From Stappia sp. (GTDB taxonomy: Bacteria; Pseudomonadota; Alphaproteobacteria; Rhizobiales; Stappiaceae), in the NCBI RefSeq assembly GCF_040110915.1, contig NZ_CP157793.1, positions 694,939 through 758,938 of the forward strand: a stretch of 64,000 bases of DNA. The letters run 5' to 3'. Below, one piece after another: positions 35,029-49,879 of this stretch (positions are counted from its first letter, which is position 1; every line of letters begins with the position of its first letter). Both the position numbers and the translations under genes were made by a program. The notes under the pieces are model-generated. The model made no database searches, was not told the origin of the DNA, and saw only the letters and a list, made by a program, of their open reading frames with translations.

Positions 35029-35319
35029 TCAGGACGCACGGGCGGCGCGCAGGCGGGCCGTCAGATCGACAAGGTGGGCCACGAAGCTCAACAGCAGAAA
35101 CAGCGCGATGCGCAGGCCCCCGCCGCCGGTCAGGGCGGCGTGCAGCGCCAGCATCAGCGCGACGCCGGACGCCCCGTTGAGCACCAGCGAGCGCCGCAGC
35201 GCGACATCGCGCACGAAGAGCGCGAAGGCCACCATCTCCAGCGACAGCACCACCAGCGCGATCAGCGCCAGCGCGCCGCCGACGGCGAGCCGGTCCAGCA
35301 CCTGCGTGAGGGCGTCCAT
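35029..35319 (-). CDS. Small membrane protein at the end of the bchG-bchP operon
   Basis: 96 residues with three hydrophobic helices (LAVGGALALIALVVLSLEMVAF; LVLNGASGVALMLALHAAL; LRIALFLLLSFVAHLVDL). I do not recognise the family. Start ATG 35319 lies eight bases past the bchP stop, with GGCAGG between, so it is the last gene of the bchG-bch2-bchP transcription unit. Length and hydrophobicity would suit a helper for membrane pigment enzymes, but this is inference. Confidence 0.65.
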   Translation of the reverse strand: MDALTQVLDRLAVGGALALIALVVLSLEMVAFALFVRDVALRRSLVLNGASGVALMLALHAALTGGGGLRIALFLLLSFVAHLVDLTARLRAARAS

Positions 35320-35327
35320 CGACCTGC

Positions 35328-36539
35328 CTAACCGCGCGCTGGAAAGCCGATGAGTTGCTGGATGTCCTTCATCGCGACCCGCAGATGCGCCATCGGTTCG
35401 CGCCGCACCAGCTTCTTGTCGAGATAGGCCTCCCAGGTGAGGCGCTGCACGTCCGGGTCGGCGCACATGCGCACGAACTGCTCGCGCCGCTTGTCGCTGC
35501 CGTACCAGATCGCCTGCATGATGCCGAGGGCGAAGAAGACGCGGCCGTGCTCGCGCATGAAGCGCTTGCGCACCCTCTTGAGGGGCTTCGTCGCGCCGGT
35601 GACCAGCATCTCCGACACTTCCTGCGCGGCGATCTCGCCGCTCAGCATGGCGTAATAGATGCCCTCGCCGGAACAGGGCGCGACGACGCCGGCGGCATCG
35701 CCCACCAGCACGACGTTCTTCCCGTCGTCCCAGCGCCGCATGGGCTTGAGCGGCAGCGGCGCGCCTTCCTCGCGTACGGTCCTGGCCTCCGCCAGCCCGG
35801 CGGCGGCGCGCAGGTCCCGCGTCGCGGTCTTCAGGCTGTGGCCCTTGACCGCCGACCCGGTGCCGATGCTCGAATGCTTGCCGTGCGGGAACACCCAGCC
35901 GTAGAAATCGGGCGAGATGCGCCCGTCGTAGACGACGTCGCAGCGGTCCGCGCGAAAGAGCTCCGGATCGGGCGCTTCCGGCGTCTCCACGATCTCGTGA
36001 TAGGCGAAGACATAGGGCGGCTTCTTCTCCGGCCCGAAGACGGCGCGGCGCACCGCGGAATTGGCCCCGTCCGCGCCGATGACGACGCGGGCGGTCACGA
36101 CGCGGGTCTCGCCGCCGCGATCCTTGTCGGCGAGCGTCACCGCGACCCGGCCGTCGCGGGCGTGCTCCAGATGCTTGAAGGTGCCGGTGACGCGCACCGC
36201 GCCGGCGGCTTCCGCCCGCTCGCGCAGGAAGGGGTCGAAGCGGTCGCGGTCGACCATGCCGACGTAGCCGAGATCGCCGATGTCCATCTCGACCTGATGC
36301 CCGCTCGGCGCAATCACGCGCGCGGCATGGGCACGCGCCACGATCTGGTCCGGCGGAATGGCGAAGTCGCGGATCGCGCGCGTCGGGATCGCGCCGCCGC
36401 AGGGCTTGATCCGCCCCTCCCGGTCGAGGAGGAGTGTGGAGCGACCGCCGGCCGCCAGAGCCTGCGCGGCGGTCGCTCCTGCCGGTCCACCCCCGACAAC
36501 GATGACATCATAGGTCTCTGGATAGGTTTTGGGGCTCAT
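35328..36539 (-). CDS. bchP: Geranylgeranyl diphosphate/bacteriochlorophyll reductase
   Basis: 403 residues. FAD-binding Rossmann motif VIVVGGGPAGATAAQALA at the N-terminus, DRFDPFLRERAEAAGA, VIGADGANSAVRRAVFG, and the second flavin block NVVLVGDAAGVVAPCSGEGIYYAM. BchP saturates the geranylgeranyl tail of bacteriochlorophyll to phytyl, in three NADPH-dependent steps. It starts four bases after the PucC-family gene, with GGAG as ribosome site, in the classical order bchG-bch2-bchP. Confidence 0.96.
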   Translation of the reverse strand: MSPKTYPETYDVIVVGGGPAGATAAQALAAGGRSTLLLDREGRIKPCGGAIPTRAIRDFAIPPDQIVARAHAARVIAPSGHQVEMDIGDLGYVGMVDRDRFDPFLRERAEAAGAVRVTGTFKHLEHARDGRVAVTLADKDRGGETRVVTARVVIGADGANSAVRRAVFGPEKKPPYVFAYHEIVETPEAPDPELFRADRCDVVYDGRISPDFYGWVFPHGKHSSIGTGSAVKGHSLKTATRDLRAAAGLAEARTVREEGAPLPLKPMRRWDDGKNVVLVGDAAGVVAPCSGEGIYYAMLSGEIAAQEVSEMLVTGATKPLKRVRKRFMREHGRVFFALGIMQAIWYGSDKRREQFVRMCADPDVQRLTWEAYLDKKLVRREPMAHLRVAMKDIQQLIGFPARG

Positions 36540-36543
36540 CCGA

Positions 36544-37932
36544 TCACTCCGCTGGTGCGAGGGGGACAGGGGCGTCGTCCGTCGCGGTCCCGGGGCGCCC
36601 GCCGATACGCAGGGCAATGGCGGCGGAGGCGAGGAAGATGACGGCCTCGCCGGAAAACACGAGGGCGAAGGAGAGCGCCGTGTCGCCGGTTGTCGCCCGC
36701 GCCACATCCAGCGCGACCGTGCCGAGGAAGCCGCCGAGCCCGAAGGCGATGGCCTGCGCCGCGCCCCACACGCCCATGCGAATGCCCTCCCGCCGGCCGC
36801 CGCCGGCGCCTGCGAGCGCCATCATGGTGCCGATGGCCGCCACCGCGAAGGCGCCGTTGGCGAGCCCGAGCAGGAAGATGTTGAGCTTCAGCGGCCAGGC
36901 CGGCGCGGCGGCCGCCGACAGGGCAAGCGCGGCGAGCGCGCCGGCCGAGCCGAGGCAGCCTGCGACGATGAAGAGCTTGAGGATCGCCGGCTTGCGCCGG
37001 GCCACCAGCGTGCCGACGATCCCGACGAGCGCCATGCCGAGCAGCACGCCGCCGTGCTGCACGCCGGACAATTGCGTCGTCTCGCCGGGCGTCATGGCGA
37101 AGAGCAGCCCGCCGAAGGGCTCCAGGATCAGATCCTGGGTGGAATAGGCGAGCATGGACACGAAGACGAACAGCGTGAAAAGCCGCGCCTCGCCGTCGCG
37201 CCAGGTTTCGGCGAGACTGTCGCGGAAGGCGCGCGGGGAGGCGGTGGCGGCACGCTCGTGCCGGTCCTCTCCGGCCCCGAGCGCCGGGGCGTCGCGCTCC
37301 AGCCGCCACACGGCGACCAGCGCGATCGCGAAGACCAGCGCTCCGGTCGCGCCGGTGATGGCGACGAGCCTTGCGTGGGAATAGGGATCGAGCAGCTGCC
37401 CGGTGACGATGGCGGTGACCACGATGCCGGCGATCATCATCATCCACACGATGGTGGCCGCCGCCGGCCGGCGCGCCGGGGCCGTGCGGCTCGCCAGCAG
37501 GGCGAGCAGCGAGGTGCCGCAGGCGCCGATGCCGATGCCGATCAGCGCGTAGCAGACGAACGCGGCGGCAAAGCCGAGCCAGAAGGAGCTTTCGAACAGG
37601 AAGGTGGTGGCCGCCGCGCCGGTGCCGGCGAGCGCCAGAAGCGCAAGCCCGCCGAGGATCCAGCCGGTGCGCGAGCCGCCGACGTCCGAGCCGTGGCCCC
37701 ACAGCGGGCGGGCGATCTGGACCGCGTAATGCAGGCCGACCAGCAGCCCCGGGATCATCGCGGCAAGCGACAGTTCGACCACCATCACGCGATTGAGCGT
37801 CGAGGTGGTGAGCACGACGATGGAGCCGAGCGCGGCCTGCACCAGCCCGAGGCGGACGATGGCGACCCAACTCAATCCGGCTGCGGTCGATCCGGGTGCG
37901 GCCAATCCGGGTGAGGCATGGCCTCGCGTCAT
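36544..37932 (-). CDS. PucC-family MFS transporter (bch2/ORF428 type)
   Basis: 462 residues, about twelve transmembrane helices. The PucC-family landmarks are STLNRVMVVELSLAAMIPGLLVGLHYAVQIARPLWG near the N-terminus and YSTQDLILEPFGGLLFAMTPGETTQLSGVQHGGVLLG in the middle. In purple bacteria a paralogue of lhaA and pucC stands between bchG and bchP, as here. A role in delivering pigment to assembling complexes is proposed for the family. Its paralogue in this window is lhaA at 50593-52035, which shows the same TQDLILEPFGG-like motif. Confidence 0.93.
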   Translation of the reverse strand: MTRGHASPGLAAPGSTAAGLSWVAIVRLGLVQAALGSIVVLTTSTLNRVMVVELSLAAMIPGLLVGLHYAVQIARPLWGHGSDVGGSRTGWILGGLALLALAGTGAAATTFLFESSFWLGFAAAFVCYALIGIGIGACGTSLLALLASRTAPARRPAAATIVWMMMIAGIVVTAIVTGQLLDPYSHARLVAITGATGALVFAIALVAVWRLERDAPALGAGEDRHERAATASPRAFRDSLAETWRDGEARLFTLFVFVSMLAYSTQDLILEPFGGLLFAMTPGETTQLSGVQHGGVLLGMALVGIVGTLVARRKPAILKLFIVAGCLGSAGALAALALSAAAAPAWPLKLNIFLLGLANGAFAVAAIGTMMALAGAGGGRREGIRMGVWGAAQAIAFGLGGFLGTVALDVARATTGDTALSFALVFSGEAVIFLASAAIALRIGGRPGTATDDAPVPLAPAE

Positions 37933-37992
37933 GTCATCCCCTCCCGTTCAGTCTCCTGCGGCGCCCGGTCTCCCCGGATGCCGGGATCCGCG

Positions 37993-38910
37993 TCAGGCGC
38001 CGGTGAGCCCGCGCAGGCCGACCGCCGCGATCATCATGCCGCTGACGTAAAGCCCGACGCCGATGGCGCTGTACCAGACCGCCCGGCCGATGGGGTCCTT
38101 GAGAAACCGCGTCATGCAGGCGAGTTGCGCCAGCGTCAGCGCGCCGATGAGGCCGGCGTGGATCGGCCGGTCCCAGACGATGAGCGCCGCGATGACGGCG
38201 ATCTGGGCGGCGGCCATGATCACGCAGGCGATGCGCGCGGCGCGCTCCGGGCCGTAGCGCGCCGGCAGCGAGCGGATGCCCATCTGCCGGTCGCCCTCGA
38301 TCGCCTTGAAATCGTTGAGTGTCATGATCCCGTGCGCGCCGATCCCGTAAAGCAGGGCGATGAGCGCGATGCGCGGATCGGGCAGCCCGTCGACGGCCGC
38401 GGCGACGGCCGTCAGCCAGGGCAGCGTCTCGTAGGACAGGCCGACGGCGGCATTGCCCTGCCAGCCGTCCTGCTTGAGCCGCATCGGCGGCATGGAATAG
38501 GCCCAGGCGAAGAAGAGACCGACGACAGCGGCCCAGAAGACCCAAAGCCCCAGAACCCAAGCCAGCGCCAGCGAGATCAGGCTGCCGGCGATCGCCACCC
38601 ACAGCCCCCAACGCCCCGGCATCCGGCCGGAGGGGATCACCCGGTCCGGCTCGTTGATCGCGTCGACATGCCGGTCGTACCAGTCGTTGACAGCCTGGCT
38701 GGTGCCGCAGATCAGCGGTCCTGCCAGCAGCACCCCGCCCATCAGATAGGGCCAGCGCGCGAAGAGATCGGCACCGCTCGCCACCATGCCGCAGGCATAG
38801 GCCCACATCGGCGGAAACCACGTGATGGGCTTCAGCAGCTCGAGCACCGCCATCGGGCTCGGCGCGCCCGTCTTCGCGGGCCGGGGCTGGGGGAGCGTGC
38901 GTACAACCAT
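37993..38910 (-). CDS. bchG: Bacteriochlorophyll synthase
   Basis: 305 residues of the UbiA prenyltransferase family, eight to nine transmembrane helices. The two Asp-rich motifs are NDWYDRHVDAINEPDRVIPSG (about residues 75-95) and NDFKAIEGDRQMGIRSLP (about 200). It esterifies bacteriochlorophyllide with geranylgeranyl diphosphate. ATG 38910 is the first start after two PpsR boxes; a later ATG at 38853 is possible. Ends 60 bases before the bch2-type gene. Confidence 0.96.
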   Translation of the reverse strand: MVVRTLPQPRPAKTGAPSPMAVLELLKPITWFPPMWAYACGMVASGADLFARWPYLMGGVLLAGPLICGTSQAVNDWYDRHVDAINEPDRVIPSGRMPGRWGLWVAIAGSLISLALAWVLGLWVFWAAVVGLFFAWAYSMPPMRLKQDGWQGNAAVGLSYETLPWLTAVAAAVDGLPDPRIALIALLYGIGAHGIMTLNDFKAIEGDRQMGIRSLPARYGPERAARIACVIMAAAQIAVIAALIVWDRPIHAGLIGALTLAQLACMTRFLKDPIGRAVWYSAIGVGLYVSGMMIAAVGLRGLTGA

Positions 38911-38939
38911 GGCGAAAGGCTAGGTTAGCCCCGCGCGAC

Positions 38940-38957
38940 TGTCAATTCAAATTGACA
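38940..38957. promoter_or_regulatory. PpsR box 1 upstream of bchG
   Basis: TGTCAATTCAAATTGACA, a perfect TGT-N12-ACA PpsR/CrtJ site that is also an almost complete palindrome (only the two central bases fail). It lies 30 bases upstream of the bchG start codon. Confidence 0.9.
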
Positions 38958-38973
38958 GAATTGGGATCGAGGG

Positions 38974-38991
38974 TGTCAATCTGGATTGACG
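38974..38991. promoter_or_regulatory. PpsR box 2, overlapping the ppsR stop codon
   Basis: TGTCAATCTGGATTGACG, one mismatch from TGT-N12-ACA. Its first bases include the complement of the ppsR stop (38976-38978), so the operator is partly coding. Centre-to-centre distance to box 1 is 34 bases, about three helical turns, suiting cooperative binding by PpsR tetramers. Confidence 0.8.
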
Positions 38992-40439
38992 GATTTGCCG
39001 TTGCCATTGTTGGGGCTGAAATCCTCCAGCCCGTGCCGCCGCAGCTTGATGTAGAGGCTCTGCCGGCTGAGCCCCAGCAGATCGGCGGCGGAGGCGCGGT
39101 TGTTGTCCGTCTGGCGGAGCGCCGTCTCGATGCACATCTTCTCGATCACGTCGACCGACTCGCGGATCAGCTCCTTGAGCGGCACCCGGCCGATCAGCTC
39201 GGAGAAATCGGCGGCATCGGGGGCGAGACCGGCGGCCGACATGCCCAGACCCGCCTCGCGCCTGGCCGCGTCGCCGATCAGAAGTCCGACATGCTCCGTT
39301 CCGCCGCGCACGAAGCGCGAGGCGGAGACCGTGACCGGTTTCAGGCTGCCGAGCTCGTCGCGCAGGACGGTGGCGAACTGGCGCACGCGCCCCTCGTCGC
39401 GCAGCTTGGCGAGCAGCACGCTGAGGTCGACGGCCGAGCCGCCGAGCCAATTGTTCAGGTTGCGGCCGATCAGCCGTTCCTTGTTGAGCAGCCCGACCAT
39501 GTCGAGGAACGTGTCGTTGAGATCCTCGATCAGGCCCTTTGGCGTGATGGTGACGAGGCTTTCCGGCAGACGGTCGAAGAGATCGACGTCGCCCTCGCGC
39601 GCCGCCGCGGGCGCATCCGCACCGGCGCCGGCGGGCGTGCCGAGCCGCAGGAAGAGATTGTTGCGGCCGTTTTCGCGAAACGGCTCGATGGCGATCGCCT
39701 GTTCGGCGTCGACCTCGGCGAGCCGGGCGACGGTGGCGCGCGCAGTGCCGCTGTGCTGGGCCTCGTTCAGGAGTTCCGTCAGATCGGCGCGCGCGGCCGT
39801 ATCGAACAGGCCGAGCGCATTTTCGCCGACCAGCTTGCCGACGGGACGCAGCAACAGCCGGGAGGCGGCCAGATTGGCGTCGACGATCCGCCGGTCCGCG
39901 CCTTCCAGAATGAGCAGCGGCTGGCCGATCTTCTGGAAAATGGTGCGGTAGCGCGTCTCGGCGTCGCGGATCTTGCGATACTCGCGCTCGAGCTCGAGCT
40001 GCGCGTTGAGCAGCTGGTTCTGGATCGCCGCCATCTTGCGCAGATCGTCGCCGATCGCCACCCAGCAGTCGAGCCCTTCGACCGCTACCAGGGCATAATC
40101 GACCGGCAGATCGGCGAGCCCGGCGGCCGGGTGGTTCACCTGGCGCCGGCGCGTCGGCGAAGCGGTTTCGATATCGCCGAGCAGCGCATCGATCTTCTCC
40201 ACCGATTCGGGCGTGACGGTGTCGCGCCACGCGCGGCCGACGAAGGTGTCGATGTCATAGCTTGCCAGCGTCGCGTCGCCATAGGCCACGTCGCGGATCG
40301 TCCCGTCCCGTGCCACCAGAAGCGTGATGTCGGACCCCAGCGCGGCGAGATCCGCCGCGGTCGCCGCGCCGACATGCTCGAACAGGGCCTTGGAGGCCTT
40401 GAAGGTGCGAGGGGCGGGGCGGAGGTTCTTGATTTGCAT
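38976..40439 (-). CDS. ppsR: PpsR/CrtJ photosynthesis repressor
   Basis: 487 residues. PAS domain N-terminal (about 25-130), a Q-linker helix (IQNQLLNAQLELEREYRKIRDAE), two further PAS domains (about 162-265 and 288-390), and a Fis-type helix-turn-helix at about 430-470 (ALRQTDNNRASAADLLGLSR). It represses bch, crt and puc genes in oxygen by binding TGT-N12-ACA. Only two cysteines exist: Cys125 and Cys436, the latter at the HTH position equivalent to the redox cysteine of Rhodobacter; a partner in the second PAS domain (Cys251 there) is missing. Starts six bases after the aerR stop, so they form one unit. Confidence 0.96.
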   Translation of the reverse strand: MQIKNLRPAPRTFKASKALFEHVGAATAADLAALGSDITLLVARDGTIRDVAYGDATLASYDIDTFVGRAWRDTVTPESVEKIDALLGDIETASPTRRRQVNHPAAGLADLPVDYALVAVEGLDCWVAIGDDLRKMAAIQNQLLNAQLELEREYRKIRDAETRYRTIFQKIGQPLLILEGADRRIVDANLAASRLLLRPVGKLVGENALGLFDTAARADLTELLNEAQHSGTARATVARLAEVDAEQAIAIEPFRENGRNNLFLRLGTPAGAGADAPAAAREGDVDLFDRLPESLVTITPKGLIEDLNDTFLDMVGLLNKERLIGRNLNNWLGGSAVDLSVLLAKLRDEGRVRQFATVLRDELGSLKPVTVSASRFVRGGTEHVGLLIGDAARREAGLGMSAAGLAPDAADFSELIGRVPLKELIRESVDVIEKMCIETALRQTDNNRASAADLLGLSRQSLYIKLRRHGLEDFSPNNGNGKSVNPD

Positions 40440-40445
40440 GACGGG

Positions 40446-41318
40446 TCAGGGCCGTGGGTCTGCGCAGGCGAGGGGCGTGCTGTCCTGACGGGAGACGGCG
40501 CGCAGCTCGCGCAAGTGAACGTCGGCGATCTGCACCGCGACATACACGCTTTCGCAAACGTAGTTCACGCCGAGCCGCACGAGCCATGCGGGATTTTGTC
40601 CCGCTGCGTGACCGCCCGAAATGATCGCCGGGCGGTTGGCGGCGGGAAGCTGGTCGATGGCTTTCACACAGTCTCCGACGCTTGGGGCAAGGGCGGCATT
40701 CGTCCAGGAGAAACAAACGATGTCGATTTGTGACTTTTCCATCCTTTTAACAAGGGATTCAACGCTGTCAGCGCGATAAATCGTCGTTTCCCAGCCATAT
40801 GCCCGCATCAATTCCTCAAGAAGGCACACGCCAAAGGTGTGTTCCTCGTTCGGAGGGGTCAGAAGTAGCGATTTTCCGCGCGGCGCGTCGGACGGCTCCG
40901 CCGGGCGTCCTTGCGAGATTCGCCGCAGCAGGCACTGCAGGCGTCCCATGGCGATGGTGACGGCGAGAAACGAGGTCGCATCCTGGGTCCAGTCGTCGCC
41001 CAGCTGCCGGGCGACTTCCTCCAGCGCGGTGAGCTTGTCGGGATAGGAGGCCGGACGGGCGTTCAGGGCGGCGAGGGCCGCATCGACCGGGGTGGCGAGC
41101 TCCGTGTCCCGGACGATGGCGCCGATCCTCTCCGCCAGCCGAAGCGGAACGTCCCGCTCCCGGGCCTCGCGCGAGAGCCTTGCGGCAACCTCCGCGAGCA
41201 CCCGTTGCGCCATGCCGTGCAGGCCGCATGTGGTCGACATGACCGGCGGCAGGCCCTGCAGCCGGTTTTCGATGCGCCGACGGTCCGCGTCGGCTCCCCC
41301 AAGTCCCGCTCCGTGCAT
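40446..41318 (-). CDS. aerR: PpsR antirepressor AerR/PpaA (cobalamin-binding)
   Basis: 290 residues from ATG 41318. The C-terminal B12-binding domain (about 148-265) carries LLTPPNEEHTFGVCLLEELM, in which His160 sits in the ExHxxG position of the cobalamin ligand, then IVCFSWTNAAL and RPAIISGGHAAGQNP. AerR/PpaA binds hydroxocobalamin after light and modulates PpsR. The order aerR-ppsR (same strand, 6-base gap) with divergent bchF is classical. Ribosome site is weak, so a start at the ATG of MSTTCGLH (41240) is possible. Confidence 0.92.
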   Translation of the reverse strand: MHGAGLGGADADRRRIENRLQGLPPVMSTTCGLHGMAQRVLAEVAARLSREARERDVPLRLAERIGAIVRDTELATPVDAALAALNARPASYPDKLTALEEVARQLGDDWTQDATSFLAVTIAMGRLQCLLRRISQGRPAEPSDAPRGKSLLLTPPNEEHTFGVCLLEELMRAYGWETTIYRADSVESLVKRMEKSQIDIVCFSWTNAALAPSVGDCVKAIDQLPAANRPAIISGGHAAGQNPAWLVRLGVNYVCESVYVAVQIADVHLRELRAVSRQDSTPLACADPRP

Positions 41319-41471
41319 GATTCCAGACCGGTTTCTCTGCGGCCCTGCGAGTGCTCGGCGATCTGGCGTCGCGGTAGAAGCGGGCGAAATCCGCCCGGAG
41401 CACCTGTTCGAACCTGGTCCTACGACATGCCGACCGTGCGGCTCCCCCTTGCCCCAACGGTCGGTATTGGG

Positions 41472-41488
41472 CGTGGATTTTTTCCACG
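41472..41488. other. Small inverted repeat in the aerR-bchF divergent region
   Basis: CGTGGA (41472-41477) and TCCACG (41483-41488) around TTTTT. Located within the 287-base aerR-bchF intergenic region, about 117 bases before bchF. It could be a protein site or a hairpin in the aerR leader. The rest of this region is AT-rich from 41495 to 41550 and holds the PpsR box and promoter listed next. Confidence 0.4.
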
Positions 41489-41533
41489 ACAGAGAGAATG
41501 TCACACTTTATTTTTTGTGTAAACGCGTATGAA

Positions 41534-41551
41534 CGTCAACAAAAGTTGACA
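41534..41551. promoter_or_regulatory. PpsR box at the bchF promoter
   Basis: CGTCAACAAAAGTTGACA, one mismatch from TGT-N12-ACA and strongly palindromic (GTCAAC/GTTGAC). It overlaps the bchF -35 element, so bound PpsR would block RNA polymerase. A weaker overlapping match, TGTAAACGCGTATGAACG, is at 41518-41535. Confidence 0.85.
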
Positions 41552-41574
41552 CTCGCTTCGGCCCGGGTTTACAG
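41546..41574 (+). promoter_or_regulatory. Sigma-70 type promoter of the bchF superoperon
   Basis: Consensus -35 TTGACA (41546-41551), 17-base spacer, -10 TTACAG (41569-41574). The expected start near 41581 leaves a 25-base leader with AAGGGAG before bchF. Confidence 0.65.
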
Positions 41575-41605
41575 TTCTCTCAAGTCCTGAAGGGAGCCGG
41601 GTCGC

Positions 41606-43560
<1,955 letters not shown>

Positions 43561-43563
43561 GCC

Positions 43564-45154
43564 ATGCAGCTTGCCATGTGGACATACGAGGGTCCCCCGC
43601 ATGTCGGCGCGATGCGCATCGCCGCCTCGATGACCGGCCTGCACTACGTGCTGCACGCGCCGCAGGGCGACACCTATGCCGATCTCCTGTTCACCATGAT
43701 CGAGCGGCGCAAGTCGCGCCCGCCGGTCACCTACACCACCTTCCAGGCCCGCGATCTCGGCAAGGACACGGCCGAGATCTTCAAGACCGCCTGCCGCGAG
43801 GCGGTGGAGCGTTTCGCTCCGCAGGCGGTGCTGGTCGGCGCCTCCTGCACGGCGGAACTGATCCAGGACGATCCGGGCGGGCTCGCCCGCACGCTCGGCC
43901 TCGACATTCCCGTCGTGCCGCTGGAACTCCCCTCCTACCAGAAGAAGGAGAACTGGGGCGCGGCCGAGACCTTCTACCGGCTGGTGCGGGGCCTTTGCGG
44001 CGGGCGCGAGGCGCCGGCGCGCGCGGCGGGCGGCGTGAAGCGCTGCAACATCCTCGGCCCCACCGCGCTCGGGTTTCGCAATCGCGACGACATCCGCGAG
44101 GTGACCGCGATCCTCGAAGCGCTCGGCGTGCCGGTCAATGTGATCGCGCCGCTCGGCGCCTCGCCGGCCGATCTCGCGCGCCTGCCCGAGGCGGATTTCA
44201 ACATCGTGCTCTATCCCGAGATCGCGGACACCGCCGCGCGCTGGCTGGAGCGCAGCTTCAGGCAGCCGCGCACCGTGACCGTGCCGATCGGCGTGACCGC
44301 GACGCGGGCCTTCATCGAGGAAGTGGCCGGGCTTGCCGGCGTCGATCCCGCGCCGGTGCTGGCGTCCTCCGACGAGCGCCTGTCCTGGTACTCGCGCTCC
44401 ATCGATTCCAACTATCTGACCGGCAAGCGGGTCTTCATCTTCGGCGATGCCACCCATGCGATCGCGGCGGCCCGTGTGTGCCGCGACGAACTCGGCTTCA
44501 AGGTCTGCGGGCTCGGCACCTATGCCCGCGAATTCGCCCGCGACCTGCGCGCGGCGGCGGCGGAGTATGACGTCGAGCCGCTGATCAGCGACGACCATTT
44601 GGAGGTCGAGGACGCGATCGCCGCCGCCCAGCCGGAACTGGTGCTTGGCACGCAGATGGAGCGCCATGTCGCCAAGCGGCTGCGGCTTCCCTGCGCCGTG
44701 ATCTCCTCGCCCGTGCATGTGCAGGACTTTCCCGCGCGCTACTCGCCGCAGATGGGCTTCGAGGGCGCCAACGTGCTCTTCGACAGCTGGGTCCATCCGC
44801 TGATGATGGGGCTGGAGGAGCATCTGCTCGGCATGTTCCGCGAGGATTTCGAGTTCCACGACGAGGCCAGGGCCTCGCATCTCGCAGCGCTTGGCGGGGG
44901 CGGCAACGCGGCGCGGGACGCCGACCCGCAGGACGCCGCGCCGGCCGCCGCGCGCGCCACCGCACAGGATGCCGCCAACGACGCCGGGCAGGTGGCCGTC
45001 GCCGATGCCGTCAACGACCCGCTGTCCTGGACCGCGGATGCCGAGAAGGAATTGCGCAAGATCCCGTTCTTCGTGCGCGGCAAGGCGCGCAGGAACACCG
45101 AACGCTTCGCCGCCGAGCGGGGGCTGACACCGATAACCGTCGAGACGCTGTACG

Positions 45155-45180
<26 letters not shown>
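43564..45180 (+). CDS. bchB: Dark protochlorophyllide reductase subunit B
   Basis: 538 residues. Starts [20 protein letters not shown]; Asp36 ([10 protein letters not shown]) is the unusual fourth ligand of the NB cluster. [14 protein letters not shown] and [20 protein letters not shown] are family blocks. An Ala-rich insertion of roughly 60 residues (about 440-500) precedes the conserved C-terminal domain ([20 protein letters not shown]). Begins three bases after bchN and overlaps bchH by 26 bases. Confidence 0.96.
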
Positions 45181-49839
<4,659 letters not shown>

Positions 49840-49879
49840 GAGGCCGGGTGAGTTGGGGACGAGTGGAGACAACCGGGCG

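Noticed and set aside
41499..41516. A further PpsR box beginning at TGTCACACTTTA
   Set aside because: The right half reads TTT instead of ACA, so it does not meet TGT-N12-ACA.
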